A stretch of DNA of 64,000 bases from Fodinicurvata sp. EGI_FJ10296 (GTDB lineage Bacteria; Pseudomonadota; Alphaproteobacteria; DSM-16000; Inquilinaceae): positions 124,001-188,000 of the forward strand of contig NZ_JBFCVL010000002.1 in NCBI RefSeq assembly GCF_040712075.1, given 5' to 3'. A model generated the notes under the pieces. It was not told where the DNA came from, made no database searches, and saw nothing but the letters and a program-made list of their open reading frames with translations. This document shows positions 1-7,384 of the stretch, piece by piece (positions within the stretch are counted from its first letter, which is position 1; each line of letters begins with the position of its first letter). The translations under genes and the position numbers were made by a program.

Positions 1-702
1 TGGCCCGGGCCCCTGACCCTGATTCTGCCGAAGGCGCAGAATAGCGGCATTTCCGACCTCGTCACCGCCGGTCTCGACACGGTCGCCGTACGCATGCCCG
101 ACCACGATCTGGCGCGGGCGATCCTGAAAGAGGCCGGCGTTCCCATCGCAGCACCCAGCGCCAATCCCTCCGGCCGCGTCAGCCCGACAGCGCCCGGACA
201 CGTCTCGGATGGCCTCGGCGCCGCCGTCGATCTCATCGTGGCGGGTGGCCGCACCAGCGTCGGCATCGAAAGCACGATCCTGGACCTTTCCGGCCCCCGC
301 CCCCGGCTTCTGCGGCCCGGTGCCGTTCTGGCCGCAGACATCGAGTCCCTGATCGGTCCCATCGATCACGGCGGCTCGGATGCAGGCGACGAAGGCCGGC
401 CGACGGCACCGGGCCAATTGCCCAGCCATTACGCCCCGCATGCGCCGGTAAGGCTCAACGCTCAATCGGCCCGACCGGGCGAGATTCTGATCACCTTCGG
501 TCCCGATCTCCGCAAAGGCGACGGGGTCATCAATCTGAGTGAAAAGGGCGACCTGCTGGAGGCCGCAGCCAATCTGTTCGCGGCCCTGATCGCGGCTGAC
601 CGGCCCGGCATGAGCGGCATTGCCGTAACGGAAATTCCCGATCAGGGTATCGGCCTTGCCATCAATGACCGCCTGCGCCGTGCGGCGGCACCCCGTTCGT
701 GA
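1..702 (+). CDS. sua5: L-threonylcarbamoyladenylate synthase, Sua5 type (5'-truncated by window edge)
   Basis: The reading frame is open from base 1, so the gene begins upstream and only the last 233 residues are seen. Sua5/TsaC makes threonylcarbamoyl-AMP from threonine, bicarbonate and ATP for the t6A37 modification of ANN-decoding tRNAs. The window opens inside the YrdC fold with the family signature WPGPLTLILP, followed by TVAVRMP and PIAAPSANPSG, which belong to the nucleotide and threonine pocket. A linker containing PGQLPSHYAPHAPVRL and a further C-terminal domain of roughly 90 residues mark it as the longer two-domain Sua5 form rather than the short TsaC form. The next gene starts 56 bases downstream on the same strand. 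Function is confident from the motifs. Confidence 0.93.
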   Translation, partial: WPGPLTLILPKAQNSGISDLVTAGLDTVAVRMPDHDLARAILKEAGVPIAAPSANPSGRVSPTAPGHVSDGLGAAVDLIVAGGRTSVGIESTILDLSGPRPRLLRPGAVLAADIESLIGPIDHGGSDAGDEGRPTAPGQLPSHYAPHAPVRLNAQSARPGEILITFGPDLRKGDGVINLSEKGDLLEAAANLFAALIAADRPGMSGIAVTEIPDQGIGLAINDRLRRAAAPRS

Positions 703-758
703 CCAGCGACAAGGCCGTCTGCCCGGCCGATCGGGTCGCGTGAAAAGGATTGCCACAG

Positions 759-2189
759 ATGCCAGAGAAGAACAGCGCGACAAATCCGGAATTCATCGCA
801 TCGCTTCAGGAAATCGTCGGCCCCAAGGGGATACGCACCGCAGATGACGACCTGTCGGTCTATCACCGGGAATGGCGGGGCTTGTATCAGGGCCGGGCCC
901 GCGTCATCGTCCGCCCCGCCTCGACCGACGAAACGGCACGCGTCGTCGCCCGATGCGCGGCGGAATCGGTCTCCATGGTGCCAATGGGCGGCAACACCGG
1001 TCTGGTCGGAGCCGCGGTCAGTGCCGAGGATCAGGTCATCATCTCGACTGAACGCATGACGGCGATCCGGTCGATCGATCTGAACGACAACACGATCACG
1101 GTCGAAAGCGGATGCATTCTTCAGACCCTTCAGGAAACGGCGGCCGAGCACGACCGGCTATTCCCGCTGTCACTCGGCGCCGAGGGGACATGCCGGATCG
1201 GCGGCAATCTCGGCACCAATGCCGGCGGTACCGGCGTGCTGCGCTATGGCAATACGCGCGACCTGACGCTGGGGATCGAGGCGGTTCTGGCCGACGGGTC
1301 GGTCTGGAACGGCCTGCGCCGCCTGCGCAAGGACAACACCGGCTATGACCTGAAGCATCTGTTTGTCGGATCGGAAGGGACGCTCGGCATCATTACCGCT
1401 GCGGTGCTGAAGCTGTTTCCGCGCCCACGGCAGGTCGAAACGGCGTTCATCGCCGTTCCCTCGCCCGACGCCGCTCTGGACCTGTTCAACAGAGCGCGGG
1501 CCGGTTCCGGAGAGGCCGTGTCAGCCATCGAATTCATGGACGATACGGGGGTATCGTTCGCCTGCAAGCACATCAACGGCGTCACCAATCCGTTGAGCGA
1601 ACCATCCCCCTGGTACATTCTGCTGGAATTGTCGTCGACGGCCGATGACGGCACCATGCGCGGGCGCATGGAATTGATCCTTGAGGAGGCCTTCGAAGCC
1701 GCGATCGTGACGGATGCCGCCCTTGCGACCAACGAAGCTCAGGCGCGCGCCTTCTGGCATATCCGGCACGGACTGGTCGAAGCACAGCTATTCGAAGGCG
1801 GTTCGATCAAGCATGACGTTTCGGTACCAATTTCGGCGGTCCCGGCGTTTCTCGATCAGGCCATGGGCGCGGTAACGACGCTGTTGCCGGGCATACGGCC
1901 ATGCCCGTTCGGACATCTCGGCGACGGCAATATCCATTTCAATCTGTCACAGCCCGAGGGCATGGATCGTCAGGCCTTTCTCGACCGATGGCACGAGTTC
2001 AGCGACCGGGTTCACGACATCGTTTCGGCGTTGGGCGGATCGATCAGCGCCGAGCATGGCATCGGCATCCTGAAGCGTGACGAGAATGCGCGCCGAAAGG
2101 ACCCGACAGAATACGCCATGATGGTGGCCGTGAAGCGCGCACTCGATCCCCACAATCTGATGAACCCGGGCAAACTTGTCAGCCTCTAG
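759..2189 (+). CDS. FAD-linked oxidase (GlcD / D-lactate / D-2-hydroxyglutarate dehydrogenase family)
   Basis: A 476-residue flavoprotein of the FAD_binding_4 plus FAD-oxidase_C type, which oxidises a D-2-hydroxy acid. The FAD-binding part carries MGGNTGLVGAAVS near residue 80 and RIGGNLGTNAGGTGVLRYG near residue 150. The C-terminal domain carries the metal-type motif GHLGDGNIHFNL and later EHGIGILKRD, both typical of D-lactate and D-2-hydroxyglutarate dehydrogenases. I chose the ATG at 759 because AAGGA lies 9 bases upstream; an in-frame TTG at 750 would add three residues. The substrate cannot be read from sequence. Its stop overlaps the stop of convergent bluB by three bases, so the two transcripts end face to face. 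Confidence 0.9.
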   Translation: MPEKNSATNPEFIASLQEIVGPKGIRTADDDLSVYHREWRGLYQGRARVIVRPASTDETARVVARCAAESVSMVPMGGNTGLVGAAVSAEDQVIISTERMTAIRSIDLNDNTITVESGCILQTLQETAAEHDRLFPLSLGAEGTCRIGGNLGTNAGGTGVLRYGNTRDLTLGIEAVLADGSVWNGLRRLRKDNTGYDLKHLFVGSEGTLGIITAAVLKLFPRPRQVETAFIAVPSPDAALDLFNRARAGSGEAVSAIEFMDDTGVSFACKHINGVTNPLSEPSPWYILLELSSTADDGTMRGRMELILEEAFEAAIVTDAALATNEAQARAFWHIRHGLVEAQLFEGGSIKHDVSVPISAVPAFLDQAMGAVTTLLPGIRPCPFGHLGDGNIHFNLSQPEGMDRQAFLDRWHEFSDRVHDIVSALGGSISAEHGIGILKRDENARRKDPTEYAMMVAVKRALDPHNLMNPGKLVSL

Positions 2190-2932
2190 CCAGAGACCCG
2201 GCCCTTCGATGCGGACGTGCTGAGCGGACCGCTTTCCTCGATGGCCGCGGCAATCGACGGGTCGGTCGGCTTCCGGCCCCAGCCATTGGCATGGACGAGG
2301 TCGCCGAGCGGCAGACGCCGGCGCCAGCCCTTGGCTTCCAGTTCCGGACGATCACGAAATTCGCTGACATATCCGATACACAGATAGGCAACCGGATAAA
2401 CCTCGTCGGGCAGGTCAAGCGCCGTGGCAAGGCGTGTCTGGTCGAGAATACTGACCCAGCCGACGCCCAGCCCCTCGGCGCGGGCCGTCAGCCACAGATT
2501 CTGGATGCCTAGGCAAACGCTGAAAATATCGGTATCGAAGATAGAGTTCCGCCCCAGAACGTGCGGTCCACCGCGTGAGCGGTCACAGGTGACGCAGAGA
2601 TTGATCGGGCTTTCCAGGATCCCTTCGAGCTTCAGGCGCCGGTAGTCCGCGCCGCGGTCATTCTGATAATTCCGCGCCGCCTTTTCATTCTCGTCGTCGA
2701 AGATCGCCTTGACGGAACGACGCAGTTCGACATCGTCGATCAGGATGAAGTCCCAGGGCTGCATCAGCCCGACTGATGGTGCATGGTGAGCCGCCCGCAA
2801 CAGACGTACCAGGACGTCTGGTGCAATAGGGTCGGCCAGAAACTCCGAGCGGACGTCGCGGCGTTCACGGATTGCCTTGAAAAGCCCTTCGCGCTCGGAA
2901 ACGGAAAACCGGTTCGGGTCCTCTGTACTCAT
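2186..2932 (-). CDS. bluB: 5,6-dimethylbenzimidazole synthase BluB
   Basis: A 248-residue flavin-destructase of the nitroreductase fold. BluB cleaves FMNH2 with oxygen to give 5,6-dimethylbenzimidazole, the lower ligand of cobalamin. Recognisable stretches are FSVSEREGLFKAIRERRDVR at the N-terminus, HHAPSVGLMQPWDFI near residue 55, LGIQNLWLTARAEGLGVGWV in the middle and the C-terminal NGWGRKPTD. This pattern fits BluB better than a general nitroreductase. The start ATG overlaps the TGA of the upstream secreted-protein gene (shared ATGA at 2929-2932), so the two genes are probably translationally coupled. A longer in-frame extension upstream has no similarity to BluB and was not used. No cobalamin riboswitch is apparent nearby. 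Confidence 0.92.
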   Translation of the reverse strand: MSTEDPNRFSVSEREGLFKAIRERRDVRSEFLADPIAPDVLVRLLRAAHHAPSVGLMQPWDFILIDDVELRRSVKAIFDDENEKAARNYQNDRGADYRRLKLEGILESPINLCVTCDRSRGGPHVLGRNSIFDTDIFSVCLGIQNLWLTARAEGLGVGWVSILDQTRLATALDLPDEVYPVAYLCIGYVSEFRDRPELEAKGWRRRLPLGDLVHANGWGRKPTDPSIAAAIEESGPLSTSASKGRVSG

Positions 2933-3456
2933 TGCCGCTCTATGCTTTCCGCGCGAAGAACAAGGGCATTGTAACGGTTGAGATCGACGACCGCGACCAG
3001 CACCACCGGGCAACGGGCGTCGAACCGGCCGCATTCATCAACCAGTCGAAGGCGTTCGTCACGGACCAGATCGCCGATGGTGACATCGACATTCTGGCGC
3101 GTATAGAATTCGTCAGCGTCACTCACCATGTCGCAATCAGTGTCACTGAAACAGCGGATCTGACCCTCGACGGCTATCGTATCTCCACGCAAATCCCGGG
3201 CGCGATCAATGAGCTCGCCAAGCGCCAGTGCAGCGGGGGCATCGTCGCCGGATTCGGCGTCTGCGTTATCCACACCAGTTTCCGGGACTCGTTCCCAGGT
3301 GCCGTCAGAATAGAGAAGAACCCGTTCGCCGGCTTCGGTTGTGGCCTCGACCGGAGCCGCACCGCTGTCCTCGGCCACCGCCGGTGCCAGGGTGACGGCC
3401 AGGAACAATCCGGCCCACGCGGCTACCGCCGGGACCCGCCTCGTACTTGCGCGCAT
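2929..3456 (-). CDS. Secreted protein of unknown function, coupled to bluB
   Basis: A 175-residue protein I cannot assign to a characterised family. From the chosen start it has a Sec signal peptide: a basic region (MRASTRR), a hydrophobic core and a likely cleavage after PAVA-E. The mature part begins with a short YSDGTWE motif seen in several small exported proteins, then an acidic linker, then a compact domain with four cysteines (IRCFSDTDCD and DECGRFDARC) that could pair in the periplasm. In-frame ATGs at 3492 and 3471 would give a longer leader with acidic residues that fits a signal peptide less well. The TGA overlaps the bluB start, which suggests one transcript, but nothing in the sequence links it to cobalamin. 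Confidence 0.72.
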   Translation of the reverse strand: MRASTRRVPAVAAWAGLFLAVTLAPAVAEDSGAAPVEATTEAGERVLLYSDGTWERVPETGVDNADAESGDDAPAALALGELIDRARDLRGDTIAVEGQIRCFSDTDCDMVSDADEFYTRQNVDVTIGDLVRDERLRLVDECGRFDARCPVVLVAVVDLNRYNALVLRAESIERQ

Positions 3457-3677
3457 TTCGATTTCCGTCATCCTTCGGGCGTTCGTTATCATTTTCCGCC
3501 TGGGCGATTTCGGGGGCGGTTTTCGGCCTATGGTCCGTCATCGTAGCCAATCGTGCGAGGATGCGTCCACCTTTGCCGGTCCGACCGGTCGTGTCTCATC
3601 GACGCAAGGCTGTTGTGGAAGTAGAGTTCTGACGGCAGCAACGAGCAGCCTCGGTGGACATTGGAGGGGAACGTTCA

Positions 3678-5288
3678 ATGGATGCGGGTTTTCTGACACG
3701 CCGTTTCGAAGGGGCGTTGCCGGCGGTTGACTCCGCCCGTCCGGCCCTCTCGTTTGACCTGGACGAAACGCTGTCCCACGACAGCCTCGCCAAGCGGTCC
3801 AGCCGTATCGGCAACGCCTTGCTGGCCCGTGGCGTCAAGCCGGGCGACCGTGTGGGGATCCTGCTCTATAACTGCATCGACTATATTCCGCTTTACCTGG
3901 CCATCATGCGCGTCGGTGCGATCGCGGTCAGGTTGAATTTCCGCCTCGCGGAGGATGAACTGGCCTTCGCGCTGGCCGATTCCGGCTGCATGATGCTGGT
4001 ATTCCACGACGACTTCACACAGTCGCTCGATAATATCCGCGACGGTCTCCCCGTGCGCTGGTACGTGCGGATTCCCCGTTCATCCGATCAGGCAGCGCCA
4101 TTTTCAGTGTCGTGGCTGGAATTCCTGTCAGACGCCAGCGACGATCCGCCGGTATGCGCCCGCCCGCAGGGCGCATCGCCGGCGATGTTGATGTATACGT
4201 CCGGCACGACCGGCCGGCCCAAGGGCGCGCTGTGGACCCATGACAATGTTCTGTGGTTCGGCGCCATTCAGGCGATCAAGTGGCGCTATGACCCCGATAC
4301 CGTCGCCATGACAACCGGCCCCATGTACCATGTCGGTGCGATCGAGGACTTGCTGAGCGCGGCGCTCGCGGTCGGCGGGCATGCCGTCTGCCTCAGAAGC
4401 GGCGCCTTCAATATCCGTCACGTGCTGGCGGTCGCTACCGCGCACAAAGTCACCGATCTGATGCTGTTTCCGTATATGGTCTACGATCTGGTTCGCGACC
4501 CGGATTTCGAAAGCCTGGATCTCTCGACAGTCCGCCGGATCGTTTCCGGCGGCGATCCGGTTCTGCCCTGGGCGATCGAGGCGCTGGCGACCCATCATCC
4601 CCATATCGAATTCGTACAGATATACGGCCTCACCGAAGGCAGCCCCATCGGCGCCTGCAGCACCGGCGCCGAAAGCCGCGCTCACTCCGACAGCGTGGGA
4701 CGCCCGATGCCGTTTACCGAAATCTCCATCCGCGACGACGAGGGCGTCGCGCTGAAATCCGGGGCAGAAGGAGAAATCTGGATACGCGGCCCGGCCGTTG
4801 CCTCGGGGTACTGGCATCGGCCGGAGGCCACCGCCGAAACCTTCGTTGACAGCTGGTGCCGAACGGGCGATCTCGGCCGCGCGACAGACGACGGGCTGCT
4901 CGTGGTTTCCGGCCGTACCAAGGACATGATCCGCAGCGGCGGGGAAAACATCTATCCGCGCGAAGTGGAGGACGTCCTGGCGCGCCACCCCGGAGTCAGG
5001 GAGGCTGCCGTGATTGCCGTCCCCGATAGCAAATTCCTGGAGGCCGTGTGTGCTGTCGTCGTTCCGGCCGACCCCTCGGCGCCGCCCGATGCCGACGACC
5101 TGATCCGTCATGTGCGGTCCTTGCTGGCGGGCTATAAAAAGCCGCGCCATCTGGTCTTTACCGATCGGATCCCCCGTACGCCATCGGGCAAGATCCAGAA
5201 ATACCGGCTGCGGGAGCAATACCGCCATCTCGGGGCAGAGCCGGACGCGCCCACGTACACCGCGCCCCGTCAGGACAAGCGGTCGTAG
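3678..5288 (+). CDS. Acyl-CoA synthetase (AMP-dependent ligase)
   Basis: A 536-residue ANL-family enzyme that activates a carboxylic acid to the acyl-adenylate and then to the acyl-CoA. The P-loop-like motif YTSGTTGRPKG is at about residues 173-183. Further motifs are QIYGLTEGSP, the hinge region with GRTKDMIRSGGENIYPREVE, and the catalytic lysine region TPSGKIQKYRLREQY at the C-terminus. All the expected ligase motifs are intact. Start: ATG at 3678 follows GGAGG with ten bases spacing; an in-frame GTG at 3654 lacks such support. The substrate (medium-chain, aromatic or dicarboxylic acid) cannot be decided. The last 19 bases overlap the end of the convergent D-lyxose isomerase gene. Confidence 0.92.
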   Translation: MDAGFLTRRFEGALPAVDSARPALSFDLDETLSHDSLAKRSSRIGNALLARGVKPGDRVGILLYNCIDYIPLYLAIMRVGAIAVRLNFRLAEDELAFALADSGCMMLVFHDDFTQSLDNIRDGLPVRWYVRIPRSSDQAAPFSVSWLEFLSDASDDPPVCARPQGASPAMLMYTSGTTGRPKGALWTHDNVLWFGAIQAIKWRYDPDTVAMTTGPMYHVGAIEDLLSAALAVGGHAVCLRSGAFNIRHVLAVATAHKVTDLMLFPYMVYDLVRDPDFESLDLSTVRRIVSGGDPVLPWAIEALATHHPHIEFVQIYGLTEGSPIGACSTGAESRAHSDSVGRPMPFTEISIRDDEGVALKSGAEGEIWIRGPAVASGYWHRPEATAETFVDSWCRTGDLGRATDDGLLVVSGRTKDMIRSGGENIYPREVEDVLARHPGVREAAVIAVPDSKFLEAVCAVVVPADPSAPPDADDLIRHVRSLLAGYKKPRHLVFTDRIPRTPSGKIQKYRLREQYRHLGAEPDAPTYTAPRQDKRS

Positions 5289-5953
5289 TCCCCGACGAGG
5301 AGATGAACGGGTGGCTCGTCCTCGTCGACGGTCGGAAACCGGCCGACCGGATCGCGGAAAACATTGTCGGTCCGGTCGTCGTTGACGGTCGACACCTCGC
5401 CGACCAGCACGTCGGCATCTTCGGCCCAGAAGGCGTGCCAGACACCTGGCAACAGAGTCACGCTCTCGCCCGGTGCCAGCGACAACCGGCCACCGGCGGG
5501 CAATTCCCGTGCCAACCCGTCGGACATGACCGTCACCTGCCGCTCCCCGTCGATCGACCCGTCCGGACACGCCGCAAAGATCTCGACCACCAGACGGCCA
5601 CCGCCGCGATTGATGATGTCCTCGGCCTTGACGACATGGCGATGCATTGGACAATACTGGCCGTTCAGAACGATCATGATCTTTTCGGCGTAGAGCATGC
5701 CCGTTCCGCGCGCCAGATCACGATGGTCGCCGTTGCGCAGCGTGAACAGAAATAGCCCCGTATCGCGGAAGTCGCCCAGACCGTAGTCGGTGATGTCCCA
5801 CCCCAGGCCCGAGCGAATGATCGATGCCGCTTCGTGGCGCCGGGCCTCGAACGTTGCCGGCGACCAATAGGCGAAGGGCGGCAGGCAGAAGCCGAAGGAA
5901 CGAATAAAAGCGTCGGAATCTTTGATAATGCGGTTGATTTCAGACCGTTTCAC
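5270..5953 (-). CDS. D-lyxose ketol-isomerase
   Basis: A 227-residue cupin-fold sugar isomerase of the family that includes the E. coli O157 and Providencia D-lyxose isomerases, which interconvert D-lyxose and D-xylulose (and often D-mannose and D-fructose). The N-terminus MKRSEINRIIKDSDAFIRSF and the next residues GFCLPPFAYW are the family hallmark. The metal ligands expected from the family are present: His104 and His106 in CPMHRHVVKAED, Glu111, and His173 in GVWHAFW. Lys109, proposed as catalytic in the family, is also kept. The small membrane-protein gene 71 bases upstream on the same strand may be cotranscribed. No kinase or sugar transporter for this pathway adjoins it. Confidence 0.9.
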   Translation of the reverse strand: MKRSEINRIIKDSDAFIRSFGFCLPPFAYWSPATFEARRHEAASIIRSGLGWDITDYGLGDFRDTGLFLFTLRNGDHRDLARGTGMLYAEKIMIVLNGQYCPMHRHVVKAEDIINRGGGRLVVEIFAACPDGSIDGERQVTVMSDGLARELPAGGRLSLAPGESVTLLPGVWHAFWAEDADVLVGEVSTVNDDRTDNVFRDPVGRFPTVDEDEPPVHLLVGDYDRLS

Positions 5954-6024
5954 GGGCGTCGTCTCCTATCGCGTTTGGCACGTCCGGACGGCAACCGGAT
6001 AAGAGCGGGCTCAGGAGCGGCCCG

Positions 6025-6357
6025 TCACCCTTCCCGGCGCCCTATCGGACGTGGGTCCAGATATGCCCGTCGTACCAAATGCATGGCGGCCAGCGCCAGC
6101 ACCACCTCCAGCACGGCCCAACCCAGACTTTGCGCCTGACCGACAGCACCGTAGGCAGCCGTGGCGATCCAGACGCCTGCCAGCGATGCCCAGATGGCGG
6201 CGCCGATCGACAGACAGCCGAGCGCGATTCGGTCCGGCCAATCGACGTACCGCCAGCGACTCACAAGCACTACACCGGCAAAGGCTGCCAGCGCCAGATA
6301 AACCACCGGCAATGACCAACCTGTTAGCGCGACTCCTATCGTGGTTGGACTCAGCAT
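6025..6357 (-). CDS. Small integral membrane protein, unknown function
   Basis: A 110-residue protein with three to four hydrophobic helices (about residues 10-32, 42-68 and 76-95) separated by short basic loops such as SRWRYVDWPDR, ending in a basic tail RRAYLDPRPIGRREG. The basic residues suggest a cytoplasmic C-terminus. AGAGGAGA stands six bases before the ATG, which supports real translation. It lies upstream of the D-lyxose isomerase gene on the same strand. It could be an inner-membrane partner or an unrelated gene; I recognise no family. Confidence 0.65.
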   Translation of the reverse strand: MLSPTTIGVALTGWSLPVVYLALAAFAGVVLVSRWRYVDWPDRIALGCLSIGAAIWASLAGVWIATAAYGAVGQAQSLGWAVLEVVLALAAMHLVRRAYLDPRPIGRREG

Positions 6358-6642
6358 GGTTGTCTCCTCTGTTCATCGCCGTTCGACGAAGTGGACCCGA
6401 ACGGCGCGCATTCGCAACGCGACCGTATGGCACCCCACCCTATACGACACTTTGTCGGGTATTTTCGAATAATTTTTCCCGTTTTTATTGCTACACTCTC
6501 TTATCGTATAAAGCGATCACCGTTGAGGATTCGCACCGATGCGGCTACACCTGAAGACGGGAGTCTGCCCCCGCCTCTCCCACCGGCATCAACCACGCGT
6601 CGCCAGGGAATGGGAGACGTCGTGCGGTCGAGGTAATCGCGG
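6358..6642. promoter_or_regulatory. Divergent intergenic region with AT-rich promoter zone
   Basis: This stretch separates the small membrane protein (minus strand) from the ABC exporter (plus strand). Around 6440-6525 it becomes markedly AT-rich compared with its surroundings, including a TATAAAG element near 6510 that could be a -10 box for the rightward genes. No strong palindrome was seen. The ribosome-binding site of the exporter ATPase, GAGG, lies at its right end. Confidence 0.4.
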
Positions 6643-7380
6643 ATGGAATCCAGAAGCACCCGCAGCGGGGCAGTTCGCGGCACGACATTCTCGATCTCGG
6701 ATCTGAGCAAGACCTATGGCAGCGGCCCGCTTGCGGTCCATGCCTTGCGCGGCGTCAATCTCGATCTGCCGGAAGGCGAACTGACCGTCCTGCTCGGACC
6801 ATCCGGCAGCGGCAAATCGACGTTTCTCAACATTCTGGGCGGCCTGGACGTTGCCACCGCGGGCACCATCATGTTCGACGGCCGCGACCTGACGACATTC
6901 AGCGACCGCGAACTGACCATGTACAGACGCCGCAATGTCGGCTTCGTTTTCCAATTCTATAACCTGATTCCCAGCCTCTCGGCCCTGGAAAACGTGTCCC
7001 TCATCACCGAAATCGCAGACAACCCAATGCGTCCGGAGGAGGCCCTGGCGCTGGCCGGTCTGCCAACGCGCCATGACCACTTCCCCGCCGAGCTTTCCGG
7101 CGGCGAACAGCAGCGCGTTGCCATCGCCCGGGCCATTGCGAAACGGCCGCGGGTCCTCCTGTGCGACGAGCCGACGGGCGCGCTCGACAGCGCCACGGGC
7201 GTCGTAGTCCTGGAGGCGATCGACACCGTGAATCGCGAACTCGGCACCACCAGCGTCGTCATTACCCACAACGCCGGAATCGCGGCCATGGCCGATCACG
7301 TGGTCCATTTTGCTGACGGCACCATCGGTTCCACCACCCGCAATGCCGTGCGCAAGCGGCCCTCGGAAGTCGAGTGGTGA
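6643..7380 (+). CDS. ABC transporter ATP-binding protein (MacB/LolD-like exporter)
   Basis: A 245-residue ATPase with the full set of ABC motifs: Walker [10 protein letters not shown] at about residues 49-57, the Q-loop in [17 protein letters not shown], the signature [14 protein letters not shown], Walker [13 protein letters not shown] and the switch histidine in VVITHN. The [13 protein letters not shown] stretch and the GALDSATG end place it in the MacB/LolD/FtsE group, whose partners are FtsX-type permeases. The permease gene begins four bases after its stop, and a periplasmic adaptor gene follows, so the three form one exporter operon. The ATG at 6643 is preceded by GAGG with nine bases spacing. 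The exported substrate is unknown. Confidence 0.92.
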   Translation: MESRSTRSGAVRGTTFSISDLSKTYGSGPLAVHALRGVNLDLPEGELTVLLGPSGSGKSTFLNILGGLDVATAGTIMFDGRDLTTFSDRELTMYRRRNVGFVFQFYNLIPSLSALENVSLITEIADNPMRPEEALALAGLPTRHDHFPAELSGGEQQRVAIARAIAKRPRVLLCDEPTGALDSATGVVVLEAIDTVNRELGTTSVVITHNAGIAAMADHVVHFADGTIGSTTRNAVRKRPSEVEW

Positions 7381-7384
7381 GCGC

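Noticed and set aside
3305-3550. An 81-codon frame beginning with a polar APEIAQAENDNER stretch upstream of the secreted protein gene
   Set aside because: It overlaps the secreted protein in another frame, becomes Gly/Arg-rich after 40 residues, and has no clear ribosome-binding site. A frameshifted leader cannot be fully excluded.
4128-5654. A 508-codon minus-strand frame opposite the acyl-CoA synthetase gene
   Set aside because: It is the antisense of a clear ANL-family gene, has no recognisable motifs and an amino-acid composition typical of GC-rich shadow frames.
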